Positions 47,293 through 61,829 of a stretch of 64,000 bases of DNA are shown here, one piece after another. The notes below the pieces were generated by a model, which worked only from the letters and a program-made list of their open reading frames with translations, did no database searches and had not been told where the DNA came from. Source of the DNA: Apostichopus japonicus (lineage: Eukaryota; Echinodermata; Holothuroidea; Aspidochirotida; Stichopodidae); the NCBI RefSeq assembly GCF_037975245.1, contig NC_092564.1, positions 1,937,984-2,001,983 on the forward strand, written 5' to 3'. Numbering within the stretch: the stretch's first letter is position 1; every line of letters begins with the position of its first letter. A program made the translations under genes and the position numbers.

Positions 47293-47616
47293 CTGTTGAT
47301 GAAGAATTCACACAAGCAACAAAAATAAAGTAAAAAGGGGAATCAAAAACATATACTAAGATGTTATAAATAATCCAACACACCTATCAGGAGTTACGGA
47401 CTCTCATATTATGTCAATAAATAAAATATTTCAATATGCCAATAAATTTGTCAACATTCAAAATTCAATCCTACTTTTGAAAGTTCATAGAACAATAATT
47501 TACATATCGATGTGCACGATTACCTGTTTCTCTTGTCATACATCATGAGTGAATGGATATAAAATAATGAGTGTTTAGATATCTTGATGGTGGCTTTCAT
47601 AGCAAACTATTCTTAC

Positions 47617-47706
47617 CTTATGCAACATGTCAAATAGTTCTGATCCATCTGGTAAGTTACGTAATGACGGTGGAATGTACCAGAAACAGACGTTAGTGCA
47701 CTCAGG
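47617..47706 (-). CDS. Glutamate decarboxylase-like protein, penultimate exon (copy 2)
   Basis: Same as 17,753-17,842: [16 protein letters not shown] core, phase 0 at both ends, intact splice sites. Upstream exons again not recognised to the right. Confidence 0.85.
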
Positions 47707-50700
47707 CTTAGAGGAGAGAGATTGAAAACATGATTAAATTAATAAATCAAGATTTTATCAAAGTAAATATAAATCATAGTAATATATAACTACAATGAAT
47801 GTCAGGAGGAAAAAAGACACAGAGCATGGATTATATGCGTTATATCACCACACCTAAGTTACCACCAAAACCTCTCTATTTTGGCTGGTGTTGAAAGTAA
47901 CCAACAATTAGTACAGTCTATAGCACGTCACATGGGTTGGAGGACGTGCACAATATATGAGGGTATAGATATATTTGAGGAACGAAGTTTTCAAAGTAGA
48001 AAGATGAACAAGAGCATACGCAAAGCTGGATATTCTGCCAAAGACTGGTCTGTGCGAACATCCGTTTTGAATGGCAAGAAAAGATGTGTACAAGCCTGTT
48101 TAATCGGCGATGAGATCAGTGGTATATGATGAACGGAGCATTCATTTCGTGAAATGAAGAATTCTTGGAATTGAATTAATTTCATAAGTTTTCGGATGAA
48201 AGACGTGGAAACATTACACATAAATGATTCATAATTTATATATGATTCACGCCTCCTTGCATGGTGATAGAACAAAGAGATATAATGCAATACCCGATAA
48301 CCCATAAGTCCAGTGCTGAACTCGTAGAGATGCACCCATTAGAGCAAGGTTTCCCTAAATTTATCCCCCCCCCCCCCACGAACCAAAATTAGTGTTGGAA
48401 GCACCCACACAGCATGTTATGAAGCTAAGCTAGCATATCGTACGTGATACGTGCTTCCTATAAAAAATTATTACACTGCTAAATATGAAATTTTATATTG
48501 TTCATCAGTTCATAAGTTCGTCAAATGTATTATTGGACAATAAACAAGAATCACCCTGCTGGAAAAATTGTGAAAGGGCACTATGTTTGTCTTTCTGATA
48601 TACTATGTAAAAGATCGAACATGGAAAAGAATAATTCAAACCGGAACAAATCTGCTGATAATATGATATCATATGATATGATGAAACTGGGAAAACATTG
48701 CACCAGATCGCATCTAAGGACCTTCAATTGTTCAAAAATTTCTCCCCCATATCAATCGCAAAATGTGCTTCCTACCCCCCCCCCCCCCTTGCAAATTCCT
48801 GGCTACGTCGCTGTGCTAGAGAGTACACCGGAGACGGTCTTTCGTGGTTCACAACCAAAGTGTGTGTCCCTACTTTAGATCATTAAACGGTATGCATGAC
48901 ATTTCCATATGGTATGCACCGCATTTCATAATACCTTGGGTGATGTGCATACGATCTACACATTGCACACGAACTTCTTTTATTTGCAAATGTTACTAAA
49001 CTCTTCATGTATATATCTGTCACGGGTAAGGTAAAACTATTCGACTGGACAACGTAAATACTCGGATGGCGTGTGTCTTTTCTATGAGCTTTATTTAGTC
49101 CTCGTAACCAGGGGCAAAAAATCCTGAAACAAAACGTAAAATGTACGCATTGTATAAACAAATATTTCACACAAATAAGACGTTACATCGGCAATAGGAA
49201 ACATATCAAACATGCATTGATCTCGCTGTATGATCCCATATATTTTACACCTTCTTAACACTCTTCACATATTCACAATATACCCTCCCTGTACAGAAAT
49301 TCAATGCTAACAAACTTCTCATAAATATATTTTATACGTGCTTTCCAATCTTTAACATATTCCGGCCTCGCTACACTCAAATAAGAAACAAGAATACGAC
49401 TAACTAGTTGCGTTCCCTCTACTGCATAGTAAGGTTTGACTTAGTATACATAAGAAAATGAGACACTTACGGAATTCGGTCAGTTTCCGGCTTTTTACAC
49501 GTATCGGTACGTCTTTTAAGATATCTGAAAAGATATATAATACCACGAATTCATCAGCGGGGAACTTACATTGCCCCTACCTATACTATAGTAAAATAGC
49601 GAAGTACTGCGGGCTAACGTCTACCAACGGACATCGTGTCCAACTGCAACAAGTAACTGCTGTGGTGCACCCAGCACCCTTGCACCAAGTATAGTACCAA
49701 ATACGAATACCACGCCCTGACCTGCTTACTCGGCCTATTCATACCGACCCTTTACCTGCATTTTATGCAATGCAAAGTAATCAAAACAAAGACTTGCACA
49801 AATTCTATTGATGCCCGTGGAGCAATCAGTAAATTAAACAAAGCATATACTAGAATGTCGTATGTTACTAATGCGAACTTCGTGAGCAAAACAGACAACA
49901 AATGAATATTCATCGGTAAATTTATCCAGCTGCACGATAGTCGTTAGACTTGCGTCAAGCATACTCGTGACACTTGGGGTGAGTGAATTGAACTGCATAT
50001 TCAGTGTATAAAGCTCAGGGTGATTGCATTGTACTGCATATTCAGTGAATAAAGCTCATGGTGTGTGCATTGTACTGCATATTCAGTGTATAAAGCTCAG
50101 GGTGCTGCCTATTCAGTGACATATTAAGTAGAAACACACTGTAAGGAATCAAACTCTGTCTCAGGGTGAGTGCATTGTAATGCATATTCAGTGTATAAAG
50201 CTCAGGGTGAGTGTATTGTACTGCATATTCAGTGTATAAAGCTCAGGGTGAGTGCATTGTACTGCATATTCAGTGTATAAAACTCAGGGTGAGTGCATTG
50301 TACTGCATATTCAGTGTATAAAGCTCATGGTTAGTGCATTGTACTGCATATTCAGTGTATGAAGTAGAAACACATAATAAGGAATGAAACTGAACTCTTA
50401 TATATGATAGAACTACCTATGATACAGCCTCAGTGTGTATCATGTGCTTTGATAACTGAACTGAACAGTGAGTTGAAAGTAGTGTTACTTAATCAATAAA
50501 ACACAGACCATCTTATATACAAGGTAAGTAATGGACTATGGCTTGGCAAAGATTCACATTCCTGTTGGCTGATGGTGCATATTACAAACAGGTGAAACAA
50601 GTGTAGGTATACAGAACCATATAACAGACAGATGAAACAAGCTAAGCTATTACATAACCATATAGTAGAAATGAAACAAGCTTAGCTATTACATAACCAT

Positions 50701-51090
50701 AAAACAGTCATGAACAAGGTTAGCTATTACATATCCATATAGTACACAGATGAAACAAGCTTAGCTATACATAACCATGTAACAGACAGATGAAACAAGG
50801 TTAGGTATTACATATCCATATAGTACACAGATGAAACAAGGTTAAGTATTACATACCAATATAATACACCGATGAAACACGGTTAGCTGTTACATAACTA
50901 TACCACACAGTGTTCTCAGTCCACGTCACATCTCTATGGTACACTGTACAGCAGTTTTTATTAAGTTAAATATCCATCATGTTGCCTCATTAAAAGTGTT
51001 TTTATAGCATTTTCAAACAAATGCTGACAAAGACCTAGTTTCTTCCACCTTTTTTCGGTCATATCAATTCTTGCTTGTATTGGCATCACC
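47707..51090. other. Putative duplication-junction interval (copy 2)
   Basis: Second copy of 17,843-21,226, with segment X at 49,174-49,515 and the two 41-bp arrays at about 49,974-50,364 and 50,569-50,894. No gene recognised. Confidence 0.5.
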
Positions 51091-51166
51091 AGTAGTGCAC
51101 AACTAACTGCATCTTTTCCTTGTTATGATAAGCTCTGATTGGATTCTTGTTTCATTTTATCGACAG

Positions 51167-51223
51167 GCTTTGAAACCGACAACCAGTATTGTGGCAACAG
51201 AAACTGACCTAAAGGAGCTCCTG
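51167..51223 (+). CDS. E-Syt linker exon a (copy 2)
   Basis: ALKPTTSIVATETDLKELL, phase 0/0, acceptor cgacag and donor GTATGG. Confidence 0.5.
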
Positions 51224-51916
51224 GTATGGATCTTAAGATATTAACTAATTGAGATATAGAGACTAATGATTATAATTTTTGACTCATTCAGGCATGGCAA
51301 CATCTCTGTTTCAGGCCCTTATAGGGTGTGAAGACTCGCGCTCAAAGAAACTTCTCATGCCGTTAATCTGACCTAGTTTCGAATGAGGTGTAACAGAAGT
51401 GTTAGACACCACCGTCGATCCTAGAAAATACACACACAGCTTGCTACCGTTGGTAATTAGACACTAGTGCACAGTCAGTACTTGCAGCTACGGTCAATAA
51501 TAAGACGTTACATCGGCAATAGGAAACATATCAAACATGCATTGATCTCGCTGTATGATCCCATATATTTTACACCTTCTTAACACTCTTCACATATTCA
51601 CAATATACCCTCCCTGTACAGAAATTCAATGCTAACAAACTTCTCATAAATATATTTTATACGTGCTTTCCAATCTTTAACATATTCCGGCCTCGCTACA
51701 CTCAAATAAGAAACAAGAATACGACTAACTAGTTGCGTTCCCTCTACTGCATAGTAAGGTTTGACTTAGTATACATAAGAAAATGAGACACTTACGGAAT
51801 TCGGTCAGTTTCCGGCTTTTTACACGTATCGGTACGTCTTAGTAGTGCACAACTAACTGCATCTTTTCCTTGTTATGATAAGCTCTGATTGGATTCTTGT
51901 TTCATTTTATCGACAG

Positions 51917-51973
51917 GCTTTGAAACCGACAACCAGTATTGTGGCAACAGAAACTGACCTAAAGGAGCTCCTG
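51917..51973 (+). CDS. E-Syt linker exon a', duplicate (copy 2)
   Basis: Exact duplicate of 51,167-51,223 with the same splice sites. Confidence 0.45.
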
Positions 51974-52572
51974 GTATGGATCTTAAGATATTAACTAATT
52001 GAGATATAGAGACTAATGATTATAATTTTTGACTCATTCAGGCATGGCAACATCTCTGTTTCAGGCCCTTATAGGGTGTGAAGACTCGCGCTCAAAGAAA
52101 CTTCTCATGCCGTTAATCTGACCTAGTTTCGAATGAGGTGTAACAGAAGTGTTAGACACCACCGTCGATCCTAGAAAATACACACACAGCTTGCTACCGT
52201 TGGTAATTAGACACTAGTGCACAGTCAGTACTTGCAGCTACGGTCAATACCCACAAATATCACTGATGGACATCTCAGGTCTAGATAAAAGATAACAAGG
52301 TTTCACGTTTCATTACTGTCTGCATTTTGTAGCGACACAAAAAAAACGTCACTTGCAAGCAACGGAAAGTAAACTTTTTCAGATGGCCGCACACGGTTTG
52401 GGGCGAGTCTTCAAAGCCTTTAAGATATTGAGACTGAATTATGAGGCTTGCAAAATATGTATTTCTATCCCAAGTTAGCTATTCAACACTTTAAGGTGAG
52501 GAAACAATTTAAAGTTTACACTCTACTTCAAAATTTTTAATTTTGTTTTTTTAATACTATCCCTTAATTTAG

Positions 52573-52792
52573 CTTTCAGAGGAACCCAGTACAGATAAAA
52601 CAATGGAGACGCCTCCTGAGAAAGCTTTGGTTGAAGAGGCGTGAAGATGAGTGAAGATAAGGAGGAGGATGTTACATCATCATCATCATCTCCAGTCCGT
52701 AACACTCAGACACCCCCTGTGAATGATATCAATTCACCTCCCACACCAACTGGAACAGAGCTCAGGAAACGAGTAACTGACAAATCAAACAG
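52573..52792 (+). CDS. E-Syt linker exon b with frameshift (copy 2)
   Basis: Same 220-nt exon as 22,709-22,928, with the same one-base shortfall and TGA after VEEA. Confidence 0.65.
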
Positions 52793-53798
52793 GTTTGATG
52801 CAACTGTTTATGCACAGAGTACTCAATAGTTCTCATTCTGTATAACAAAGTCACACTGAGTAGCATCAAATATATTAGTAGCTTGCCTGTAGAAACATTT
52901 ATACCATTCGTAGCAGTCTGTAACTCTTTGCATTTAAGATGCGGGTCCAAAATTGTCACGGTGACAGGCTGGTAAGGCAATGCCAGCTCTTTGTGACTGT
53001 GATTTGGTGAGAAGCAATCCTTGATTGCATTGATATTGAATACAACACTGGCCACTGAAGTGATTTTGACAGGAAGGGGACCAGGGGTGGGCACTAAATG
53101 GATCTTGTGGGCCTCATGAAAAAGTTTGTACCCACAAGACTCAAGGATGTACCTTACCCTGTAAAATGGGAATCTTGAATAATAAATGGGCCAAAGCCAA
53201 AATTGGTCATCCTCAAATCCCAAAAGTAAAGTTATTTCTCTGGGAGAAATTTATTTTGGGCTCATGGCAGTACTAATTAACACTTAAGAGTAAAAAAAAA
53301 ATAAAAAAATCCGAAAAATTTCGTTATCAGTGATATAGAGGTCGTTGAAATCTAAAAAGATGCGCACTAGGTGCGAGGGACAGAATTTAGTCAAATTGAC
53401 CTAGCTGAAAATTAGGATGGGTGAGGTAAATTTGGTTTTCTGTAATTTGATGTTCATCTCTAGTGCAAATTATTCATTGGAAAAGTTTTGAATTTTTTTT
53501 GAAGAAAAATGAAGAAAAATAGGAAAAAACGGTTCAAAATTCCGTCCCTCGCATTTTTTGACACAATTTTTTTTTTTTGAGAGAGAGGAAATAGTACAGT
53601 ATGCATAAAAATCTGCAAAGTATCAACTATCAGTGACTTGAACATTTGTAGTGATGAAAGAAACTGAACAAAAATATGAATGGTGCATTATGGGTAATCA
53701 ACATTTTCGCGAGGGACGGAATTCAGTGCGAGGGACGGAATTCTGTTACAGTTTGGTGCTACACGTCTGTAGTACTAATCTGTCGCTAATAGAAATAG

Positions 53799-54221
53799 TT
53801 GGCAGAACATACGCGTAAATTTCAACGACACAACTATAGCAGAATTCGACAGCATGCTGAACTTGCAAAGTTGAAGAAGGCACTTCCAGGAACAAACAGT
53901 GCTATCATCCAAGTGGACTTCAGCGAGAACTATGCTACCACCCAAAAGAATGAAATACAGTCGGCATACTTTGGCCACGAGAATTTCACATTGTACACTG
54001 TTTGTGCATGGTACGCTGAAGGTGAGGAAGTGAAGTGCAAAACCTACTGTGTCATCAGTGATTACATGTCACATGACAAGTTCTTGGGCTTGCACTTCAA
54101 TAAAGCTATCATTGCAAAGGTCCAACAGTTTGTTCCAAATCTGGATGAGGTTTACTTTTGGTCCGATGGCTGTGCTAGTCAATTTAAATCAAAATATTGC
54201 TTTAACTTCCTTGCCATCTGT
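53799..54221 (+). pseudogene. DDE-like transposase fragment (copy 2)
   Basis: Identical to 23,935-24,357 (V-D-F-S-E-N and S-D-G-x-x-S-Q-F-K motifs, then a premature stop). Confidence 0.55.
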
Positions 54222-55069
54222 TGAAGTATCACAAATACGCCTTGTAGGCTACATTACCACCCCAAAGAACCTTAAAGGCTGCAGAAGTTTAACACAATCC
54301 CATACATTGTACTATGCAACATGTCACCATCTAGGCTTCCATAGTAGTACCTGGTTGTCTGTCATAATCATACTCCACCTTTCACCTGATTCATTTCTCT
54401 GGCAGTGTTTCATATGAGATAGCGTTCCCTCTGTCATCGTAAACGGCACAATTTAGCCTTTATTTAACCTAAATACTTTAACAAACAATAATGGCTTCAT
54501 CCCAGACTCACATATAAAGTAGACCAACTATTTGTTTTCTATTATGATTATTTCAAGTTTTATTTAAGAGGGTACTCATTTAGCCAGAGCTAATCTTTAA
54601 CAATAATGCAAACTAAATAAATAATACCAAAAAAAATCTAGTGAAACTCAAATAGATACAAATTTAAAACTTTATTAAATACATGAAAGTTCAAGCTAAA
54701 ATGTTGTAAATTGACTGTGCACAGTAGCTGTAAAAATGTGGTTAGGTGTAGGATCCTAGAGTTAATGTTGATTGGAATGGAAATCTTCAGGTCTAAATCG
54801 CATCCTCAAAGCATTTTAGCCAAGGTGAAAACGAATGATACTTTGTGAATGCATCTGGCAACGTTAGAGTGAATGATGTCACCATGACAATGGAGTTGAT
54901 ATTATCTTCGTTTTTTTCTTAACGATGTTTAAATCATTTGTGCACAATGGAATATATAAATACAGAGAACATTTAGAGCCAAAGCAAGCTTTCAAAAATG
55001 TACAACATGTAAGGATGATGGATCAAATATGATTATAGTAGGAAAAATTAGCTTTGAAGAAAATCTGGC

Positions 55070-55420
55070 ATGATGACATTATAAATGACATCATAGATGA
55101 CATTATACATGACATCATAGATGACATCATTAGATGACATAGATGACATCATTAGATGACATCATAGATGACATCATTGATGACATCATTAGATGACATT
55201 ATTAGATGACATCATAGATGACATCATTGATGACATCATTAGATGAAATCATAGATAACATCAAAGATGAAATCATAGATGACATCATAGATGACATCAT
55301 TATATGACATCATAGATGACATCATTGATGACATCATAGGTGCCATTATAGGTGACATCATAGATGACATCATTAGATGACATTATTAGATGACATCATT
55401 AGATGACATCATAGATGACT
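55070..55420. repeat. ATGACATCAT(T)AG short tandem array (copy 2)
   Basis: Same unit number and order as at 25,206-25,556. Such an unstable array being unchanged indicates very recent duplication or a duplicated assembly path. Confidence 0.9.
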
Positions 55421-58400
55421 TCCTGTGATCAGGTTTCTGAAGGAAAGGAGAGTTAAGCCAGTCAAAATAGTTAACATTCTATCAATCCTATCTGGAATTA
55501 GGATATTAGGAAGGTATATTGAGAAGGAGTTTTCTTCAACTAACAACGTGGAATATTTTTTCTCTTGAGACATCTTGCATTGCTTGCTCTCAAAACACCA
55601 CTGTTTGCTGATAATTGTAAGGTTTTGTGTTAGCTGTATTCATCGTTATCATGTTATGCAACGTGATTTAAGCTGCTTTAATTACATTTATACAACAATG
55701 CATAGAATTCTTCTGTATATAACAACTTCTTTTATTTTGGTATCATATCATAAACAAAAATATATGCTGGTTCTGTGTGCTTTCTTCTCTGTCTCACCAA
55801 ATTCCTCGCTAAATGCTTCCCTCTGCTTTGGTATGTTCAGTTCAATTAACAGCCTCCTTTCTGTGTTTGAAAGCATCATTGTTCTTTGTTTGTATCATTC
55901 CTGTTGCTCAGATGTCATTTTATTAATTGCTTTTATCTGTTGTAACTGTCATGTACTGTTATCTATGATATGCTGTCAATTTGCAATAATTCTGTTTAAA
56001 ACCAACCATTGTTTCTGTTCAATTTTTGCCAAGTAGACAAGAAAAATTGAATTGATATTCAAGAAATTCAATGAAAACTGACAAATTCATGAGTTTTATC
56101 ACTGAGGCGTGAAAAAACAGAAGTGTTTATTAAATAGTTATCACTGGCAGAGTGGGATTGCAGTATTCAAGTTGGAGATATTATTGTAGGCATTTGGAAC
56201 ACTATATTTTTGCTTGTGCTCATGTTTAACAAGCACATAAATGTTTTTGAGAGAGCATTTTGTTTTAGAACATTGTGTTTTTATAGTATTATTCAGAAAA
56301 CCATTATTGTATACTTACAGTATGGAAAAGCAATAAGTTTATGCAACTGTTCTGACAAAATAAGTATTGTTGAGAAACCTCATTACAGTTTGTGAGATGG
56401 TAAAATTGATCATCTCCTTAGATGTCACTGAATATTAAACGGATTAATTTTGTTAACTTACTAATCACATCTATGATCAGACTCTGTCAAAACCACTGTT
56501 GCAATGACATGACCTGTACCTGACCTTTACCTAGATGTGTCAAGATTCAAATAATCATGTTCAATCATATTCTATTCTTGTAGTAGTTGGAATCATTCCA
56601 TGAACAACCAACTGGAACGCCAAAGCTTTTATATATAGGATTCAATAAATTAAACTCACTGCCTTCTTTCCCTTCTGTATCATAGCCAGGAAATGTTTAA
56701 CGCTAATCTGATCTTTCACTTTGTGTGACAAATCGGGTACTGTATAACAGGAAAAGATATTATAATTTATCATCCGCGGTTACAATAATTTGTCCTTAAT
56801 GTTGAACTTCTGCCTTCAGGGTTTTTCTTTGGTTTTTCTTTGTTAGTTCCATTAAAATTTAAATGATTAATCCAACTTGCATTTAGCTTCAAGGTTAAAT
56901 CGTGGGACAATGAATTTGAATTGAATTAAAAAACTTGAATTAAATTGAAGAAATGATACAATGAGAGTGAGTATTCATGCTACCAAATACATGATTCAGA
57001 TTTAAGTCTCCTTGGGTTTATATATATGGATCAAATAAGGCCTTGAATCCAACCAGTGTGGTAATTGCCTTTTCAAGAGATGTTCAAGTTTTTTATGTTG
57101 TAACCTTATAAATAATATCTTGTTGTAGTTTAGAAGCTAACAGCTTTGTATTCTCAGCTCTGCTTTGCCCTTCTTCAGCTTTGTTTTTGTTTGCAATCCT
57201 TTTGTTTCATTATTGTTTGACTATCCTCTTTCCTTAAAGTACTATTGTTTTTCAACCTGTTTTCCTATTGTGTTATACTAACCATGCATGTTCCCTGTCA
57301 GCTGTTCAATATACAGTCAAAGTTAACAACAAGGTCAACAGATATTTTGGTCTTCTTTTATCTCGTCATTTTTACTGCTATTGTCTTTTGTCTATTGTCT
57401 TTTGTCTTTTGTTTTGTTTTTGTACAGCTTGTGCTTGCTTTGCTTTTCATTTCATACTTCTAACATTAACATCGCTGTAATTTAATATATTATACTTTTC
57501 AAACATGTATGAAGCATCACCATATTGTCTGGTTGTGTCTAACATAGTAAACTGAAATAGAAAGTAAGCTTTCTCCTTGTCGCGCGATAACAAAAACATG
57601 TGTTAGTAGCTTTTCCTATCGATCGGGGGTGTGTTTCATTTAGTAGTCAAGAAATAGTTTTGTTTGCGTTTCATATGTACACAAACAAGGAGAGTCATAT
57701 GTATGGTTCAGTGATATTCATCTGTTTCGATATGAATTATCTCAGATTATTAAAGGGGTAGTGTCTATGAAATACCAGTGGTCATGCTTCGTGAAAGTGA
57801 TCCTGGAAACTGAATTGATGGAACATTTGCAAGTAATAGCATTGGGGTTGGTACAGTTTATTATTTGGGCCATTCATACTTCAGCTTTGCGAGACAGGTT
57901 GGAGTGGGGGACAGGTTGGATTGGGAGAGGGTCTAATTATGGTCATCAAACGGTTTGGGTGGGATATGAGCCGAGAAGTGGAAGACAAGATTTAGAAGTG
58001 GAGACTAACCTTTCTGCTTAAACAGTGATTTTTTAATAAATATGTGTTTGTTGTTTATTAAATGTTCAGTCAATGTACAATCAAATGACATAGGTTGGTA
58101 AGGAAAAGTTTTCAAAACACGGTGTTAGATGAAGATGTTTTTGTTTTATGAGATGTGGCTGGGGGGCGGGGGGGGGGGGACAGGTGGGAAGGATGGATGT
58201 GTGTGACATAGAACAAAAACTGTAGCTATTCATATCAAAGAAACAAGTTAGAATTTGAAATAATCACTTTGGAAGCAGCCTCTGTTCATAATTTCATTTT
58301 TTTCATTTTTTTTTTTTTACCGTTAAAATGTTGAACCATTTATGACCAGCCAAACCCCAACAGCCTACATCTAAGATGTACTGTGTGTAGTTATGTTAGG

Positions 58401-58441
58401 CTTTGTGTACATAACATCTTCACCTTTGTATTTTTATTCAG

Positions 58442-58525
58442 TGATCCCTCTGCCAGTGGTAAAATACAGCTGACGTTAAACTTTGACGAGAAGAACCAAC
58501 TATCAGTGACAGTCCATAAAGCACT
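58442..58525 (+). CDS. Extended synaptotagmin, last C2 domain exon 1 (copy 2)
   Basis: Same as 28,578-28,661: SDPSASGKIQLTLNFDEKNQ and LSVTVHKA, phase 2 in, phase 2 out. Confidence 0.85.
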
Positions 58526-58573
58526 GTTAGTTCATTTTTTCTCTTGGTTTGGTGTGTTGTTGTCAATGATTAG

Positions 58574-59639
58574 ACTCCGGTCACAGGTACATTTTTTCAG
58601 ACATAACGATGGTCCGACCATGGTACGGTATGCGTGTGACCGCTCTCTACTATGGTCTGACCATCGTCCGACCATCGTCCACTAAAGATGGTAATAAGCA
58701 TCATTAGCCCCGAATTAAGCATGGTCCGACCATCGTTAGCAGGAAGAACCATGCGTGTGACTGCAATTGCGTTATACGACTATGCATTTTAGCATTAACA
58801 CTGATCGCTGGAAATCCAGATTTCAATCCCTTGACATAGCGACGCGTGCCTAGATACATACGATGTAAACAACACAAACCTGCAATGCACTGCATACTGT
58901 ACACTAATACATGAACTGTACATACACACGTACGGTTTCTACCACAAAACAACACAACAGTCAACACTCCGGACAATTGGACAAGACAACTCGCAATGGC
59001 GGCCACAGCTCCCGGTAAAACCTGGGAGGAACAAGAAGTCCTGACACTCATTGATATATTTTTGGGGAAGAAGATACAGAGTATGGTGGACAACACCGTC
59101 AGGAATAAGAAGGTGTTTTGGAAGTGCGGGAGATGATGGCGAAAGAGGGATACGAACGGACGCATACGGAGATTAGGGCCAAAGTCAACAATTTAAAGAG
59201 CTGGTATCCATTATATTTCGCTGTGTTTTAGGAATGAATATGCGTCTACACGCTCTCCGTCGGCGAACAGCAGCTTCTTGTCTTTGCAGGAATGCTGCTT
59301 CCAATATGTGACGCCTCCTTCGTAATACAAATCTCATAAGAATCAATGCGCTACGGCAAAGTGAGCTTCCATAGCCATCATTTACTACTTACAACTAAAA
59401 ACCCTGCGAAACATCATCAAAACCGTGACCCTTGACCGACCCAATGCAACTGCGCATGATAGCTTTGCGAAAGCATAATTAACTCACTGATGCATGTGTC
59501 CGCAAAATAACTATCGTCCGAATATAGTACAATTAGTCGTGTGAGTACGCGTGACCGCTACCGTAGTTAGTTTAATATGGTCGGACTATAGTTAAGAAAC
59601 GATGGTTGGAAGATGCAATTTTATACGTGTGACCGGGGT
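58574..59639 (+). mobile_element. Harbinger-like element with Myb/SANT relic (copy 2)
   Basis: 1,066 bp, same ends and ATTAG flanks as 28,710-29,775. The frameshifted Myb/SANT-like frame is at 58,996-59,231. Confidence 0.7.
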
Positions 59640-60176
59640 ATTAGTTATAAGTAATAATGTTCACACCCTTTCTATATCAATACATTGTACAACCTGCTGG
59701 GGTTTGGTGTTACATGATTCCTAAATTAACTTTACATGGTTGAGAATATAATAAAAGAGTCAATTGAAAATGTAGTTACCCTCATAGGTTTTTTTTTTTC
59801 TTTATGTGAAAAAGGAAACACAAATGAAACTGGTTTTGTGAAATAGAGCTGTACTAGCCAGCTATGATGAAAGTGTACTGTAGTTTAATGGCAGCAGCCT
59901 ACATAAATCCAACAAATCCTCCCAAAAAAGGGCTTTTCTGTGCCTTTCTTAGAGTTTTTTATCTTGAAATGTGTATTCAGTAATATATCTGGTATCAACC
60001 AACAAATTCCTCTCAAAGTGGTAATGGTATTCCTATTATTTGTATTTCTCTCCAAAAGATATTAACCAAACGTTTAGGTACAGTTAGTCTATAAATTGTA
60101 TACACTGCGGCTACATTAAATTTGACATTTCTGACTGGAGTTTATGATATCATGTTTGATTGCACCCTCTCTACAG

Positions 60177-60311
60177 GGGTCTACCATTAGAGGATGCCCA
60201 CCATCCCCCGGACCCTTACGTCAGGATCTACCTGCTCCCAGATAAGAGCAAGTCTGGCAAGAGGAAGACAGATGTGATCAAGGAGACGAGAGATGCAACA
60301 TATGATGAGAT
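60177..60311 (+). CDS. Extended synaptotagmin, last C2 domain exon 2 (third copy)
   Basis: Identical to 30,312-30,446; in phase with 58,442-58,525. Confidence 0.85.
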
Positions 60312-61115
60312 GTGAGAATCAAATCATTTTACACCCCCCCCCCCCCAAAAAAAGAAACATGCCATATTAAGGTCTGCAAGCAGAACCCAAACAAATATAA
60401 ATGTGGTATTACATGTGTGAAAGGGTTCATATAGGCCCCTTTGACCTTAGGGGCACACCTTGGCCCAGGCATAATTTCTCTATTGGGTAATCCGGCAATG
60501 ATTGTACCCTCACGGTATCCTGCCCTACTAAATATATTATGTAGGTATTTAGAAAAGTCATTTGATTTGAATTGTAATATGTTCTCGTTTTCCTCTGTGT
60601 TTGTTCACGGTCATTGGAAAACGTTTGCCCTGAAGAAGTCTCATACATTTATGTTACTGTGTTAAAAGTTGATAACATTGATTCGATTACTCAACAATGC
60701 TTACATGACAAGTGGCTCTATAACAGATATTTAATCAGGCAATCTAGCCCCCACCTCCTACCACCCATCAACATTGATTATATCACCCCTGACCCCTCTC
60801 CCATCATCTCCACCCCCCCCCTTACCATCAAGGCATGAACTGTGGATAAAGTTAAGTGTTGATCCTGTTGGTGCTAATTTTGAAACTGATGGGCACTTCT
60901 TGGGATTATGGAATGTTCATCCCATTGACAGTTATGTCCAAAGTACGGACAACAAAACAATGAAAGTGCTAGTTTATGTCAGTATGGCTTTTTTCTTTAA
61001 TATGCCGGTATCTGTGCTTTGTCATCTCATTCAGTTCAATGTTACAGTAAACCAGGTCAGTGACCTCTAGACAGAGTATCACTCCTTTTTCTTGTTTCCA
61101 TTTTATATTCGTCAG

Positions 61116-61221
61116 ATTTGTGTTTCCCTGTAAAAGAGCTGACCTTTCTGACCGGACGCTGGACATTGCAGTCAAGAATGATTCGTCATTTATGGCTTTG
61201 TCGAATCCACTTCTTGGAAAG
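61116..61221 (+). CDS. Extended synaptotagmin, last C2 domain exon 3 (third copy)
   Basis: Identical to 31,252-31,357 with the same splice sites. Confidence 0.85.
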
Positions 61222-61829
61222 GTACGATCAAGATCTCTTTATGTCACAAACTTTGTTCGTTTTTTTTGGAAAATATTTTTGAAAAAAGATGAGCGATACG
61301 ACAGGGAAATTCAAAGCAATCACATTTTCCTTGTAGCTTAAAAATAGTAATAATAATAATAATTTATTTTATAAAGCGTAAAATCCACAAAAGTGCTCTA
61401 AAACGCTATGTAACAGTAAAAAAAATATATGACACATAATATGTAGTAAAACTGCAGAATAAAATACAATCAAACTTGACCAAATGTTGAGGATTTTCTT
61501 TTGATTGTCTGACTTACAAGAGTCAGTGAAAAAAAAAAATCATAAATACTTTACAACAATGCTTAAGTTGCATGTAGATATTAGTTATGGATATTTGTAG
61601 CTTTGGCCTGTGGATAGTAGTTCTTATTCCATCAAGGATTCATACTCCCATCTTGATGCTTAGTTCTGCTAAGGGTCTTCTTTGACGTTTTAAGTTCAGT
61701 TATTAACAACCTAAGCATGAAAATAAATTTTACCATCAACATTCCTCAGCATGATGACATATTTATAGTGCAATCATTTCATACTTATTTCCCATCAACC
61801 TTTCCAAGCCCTATCCAAGCCCTTCTTAA

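Larger units (their letters stand above)
51091..52249. repeat. Y-X'-Y' compound duplication (copy 2)
   Basis: Y at 51,091-51,499, X' at 51,499-51,840, Y' at 51,841-52,249. Same structure as copy 1, so the rearrangement predates (or was copied with) the 30-kb duplication. Confidence 0.95.
52793..58441. other. E-Syt intron (copy 2)
   Basis: Copy of 22,929-28,577: motif cluster at 53,373-53,742, transposase fragment, ATGACATCAT array at 55,070-55,420, G-run near 58,168. No extra gene. Confidence 0.6.
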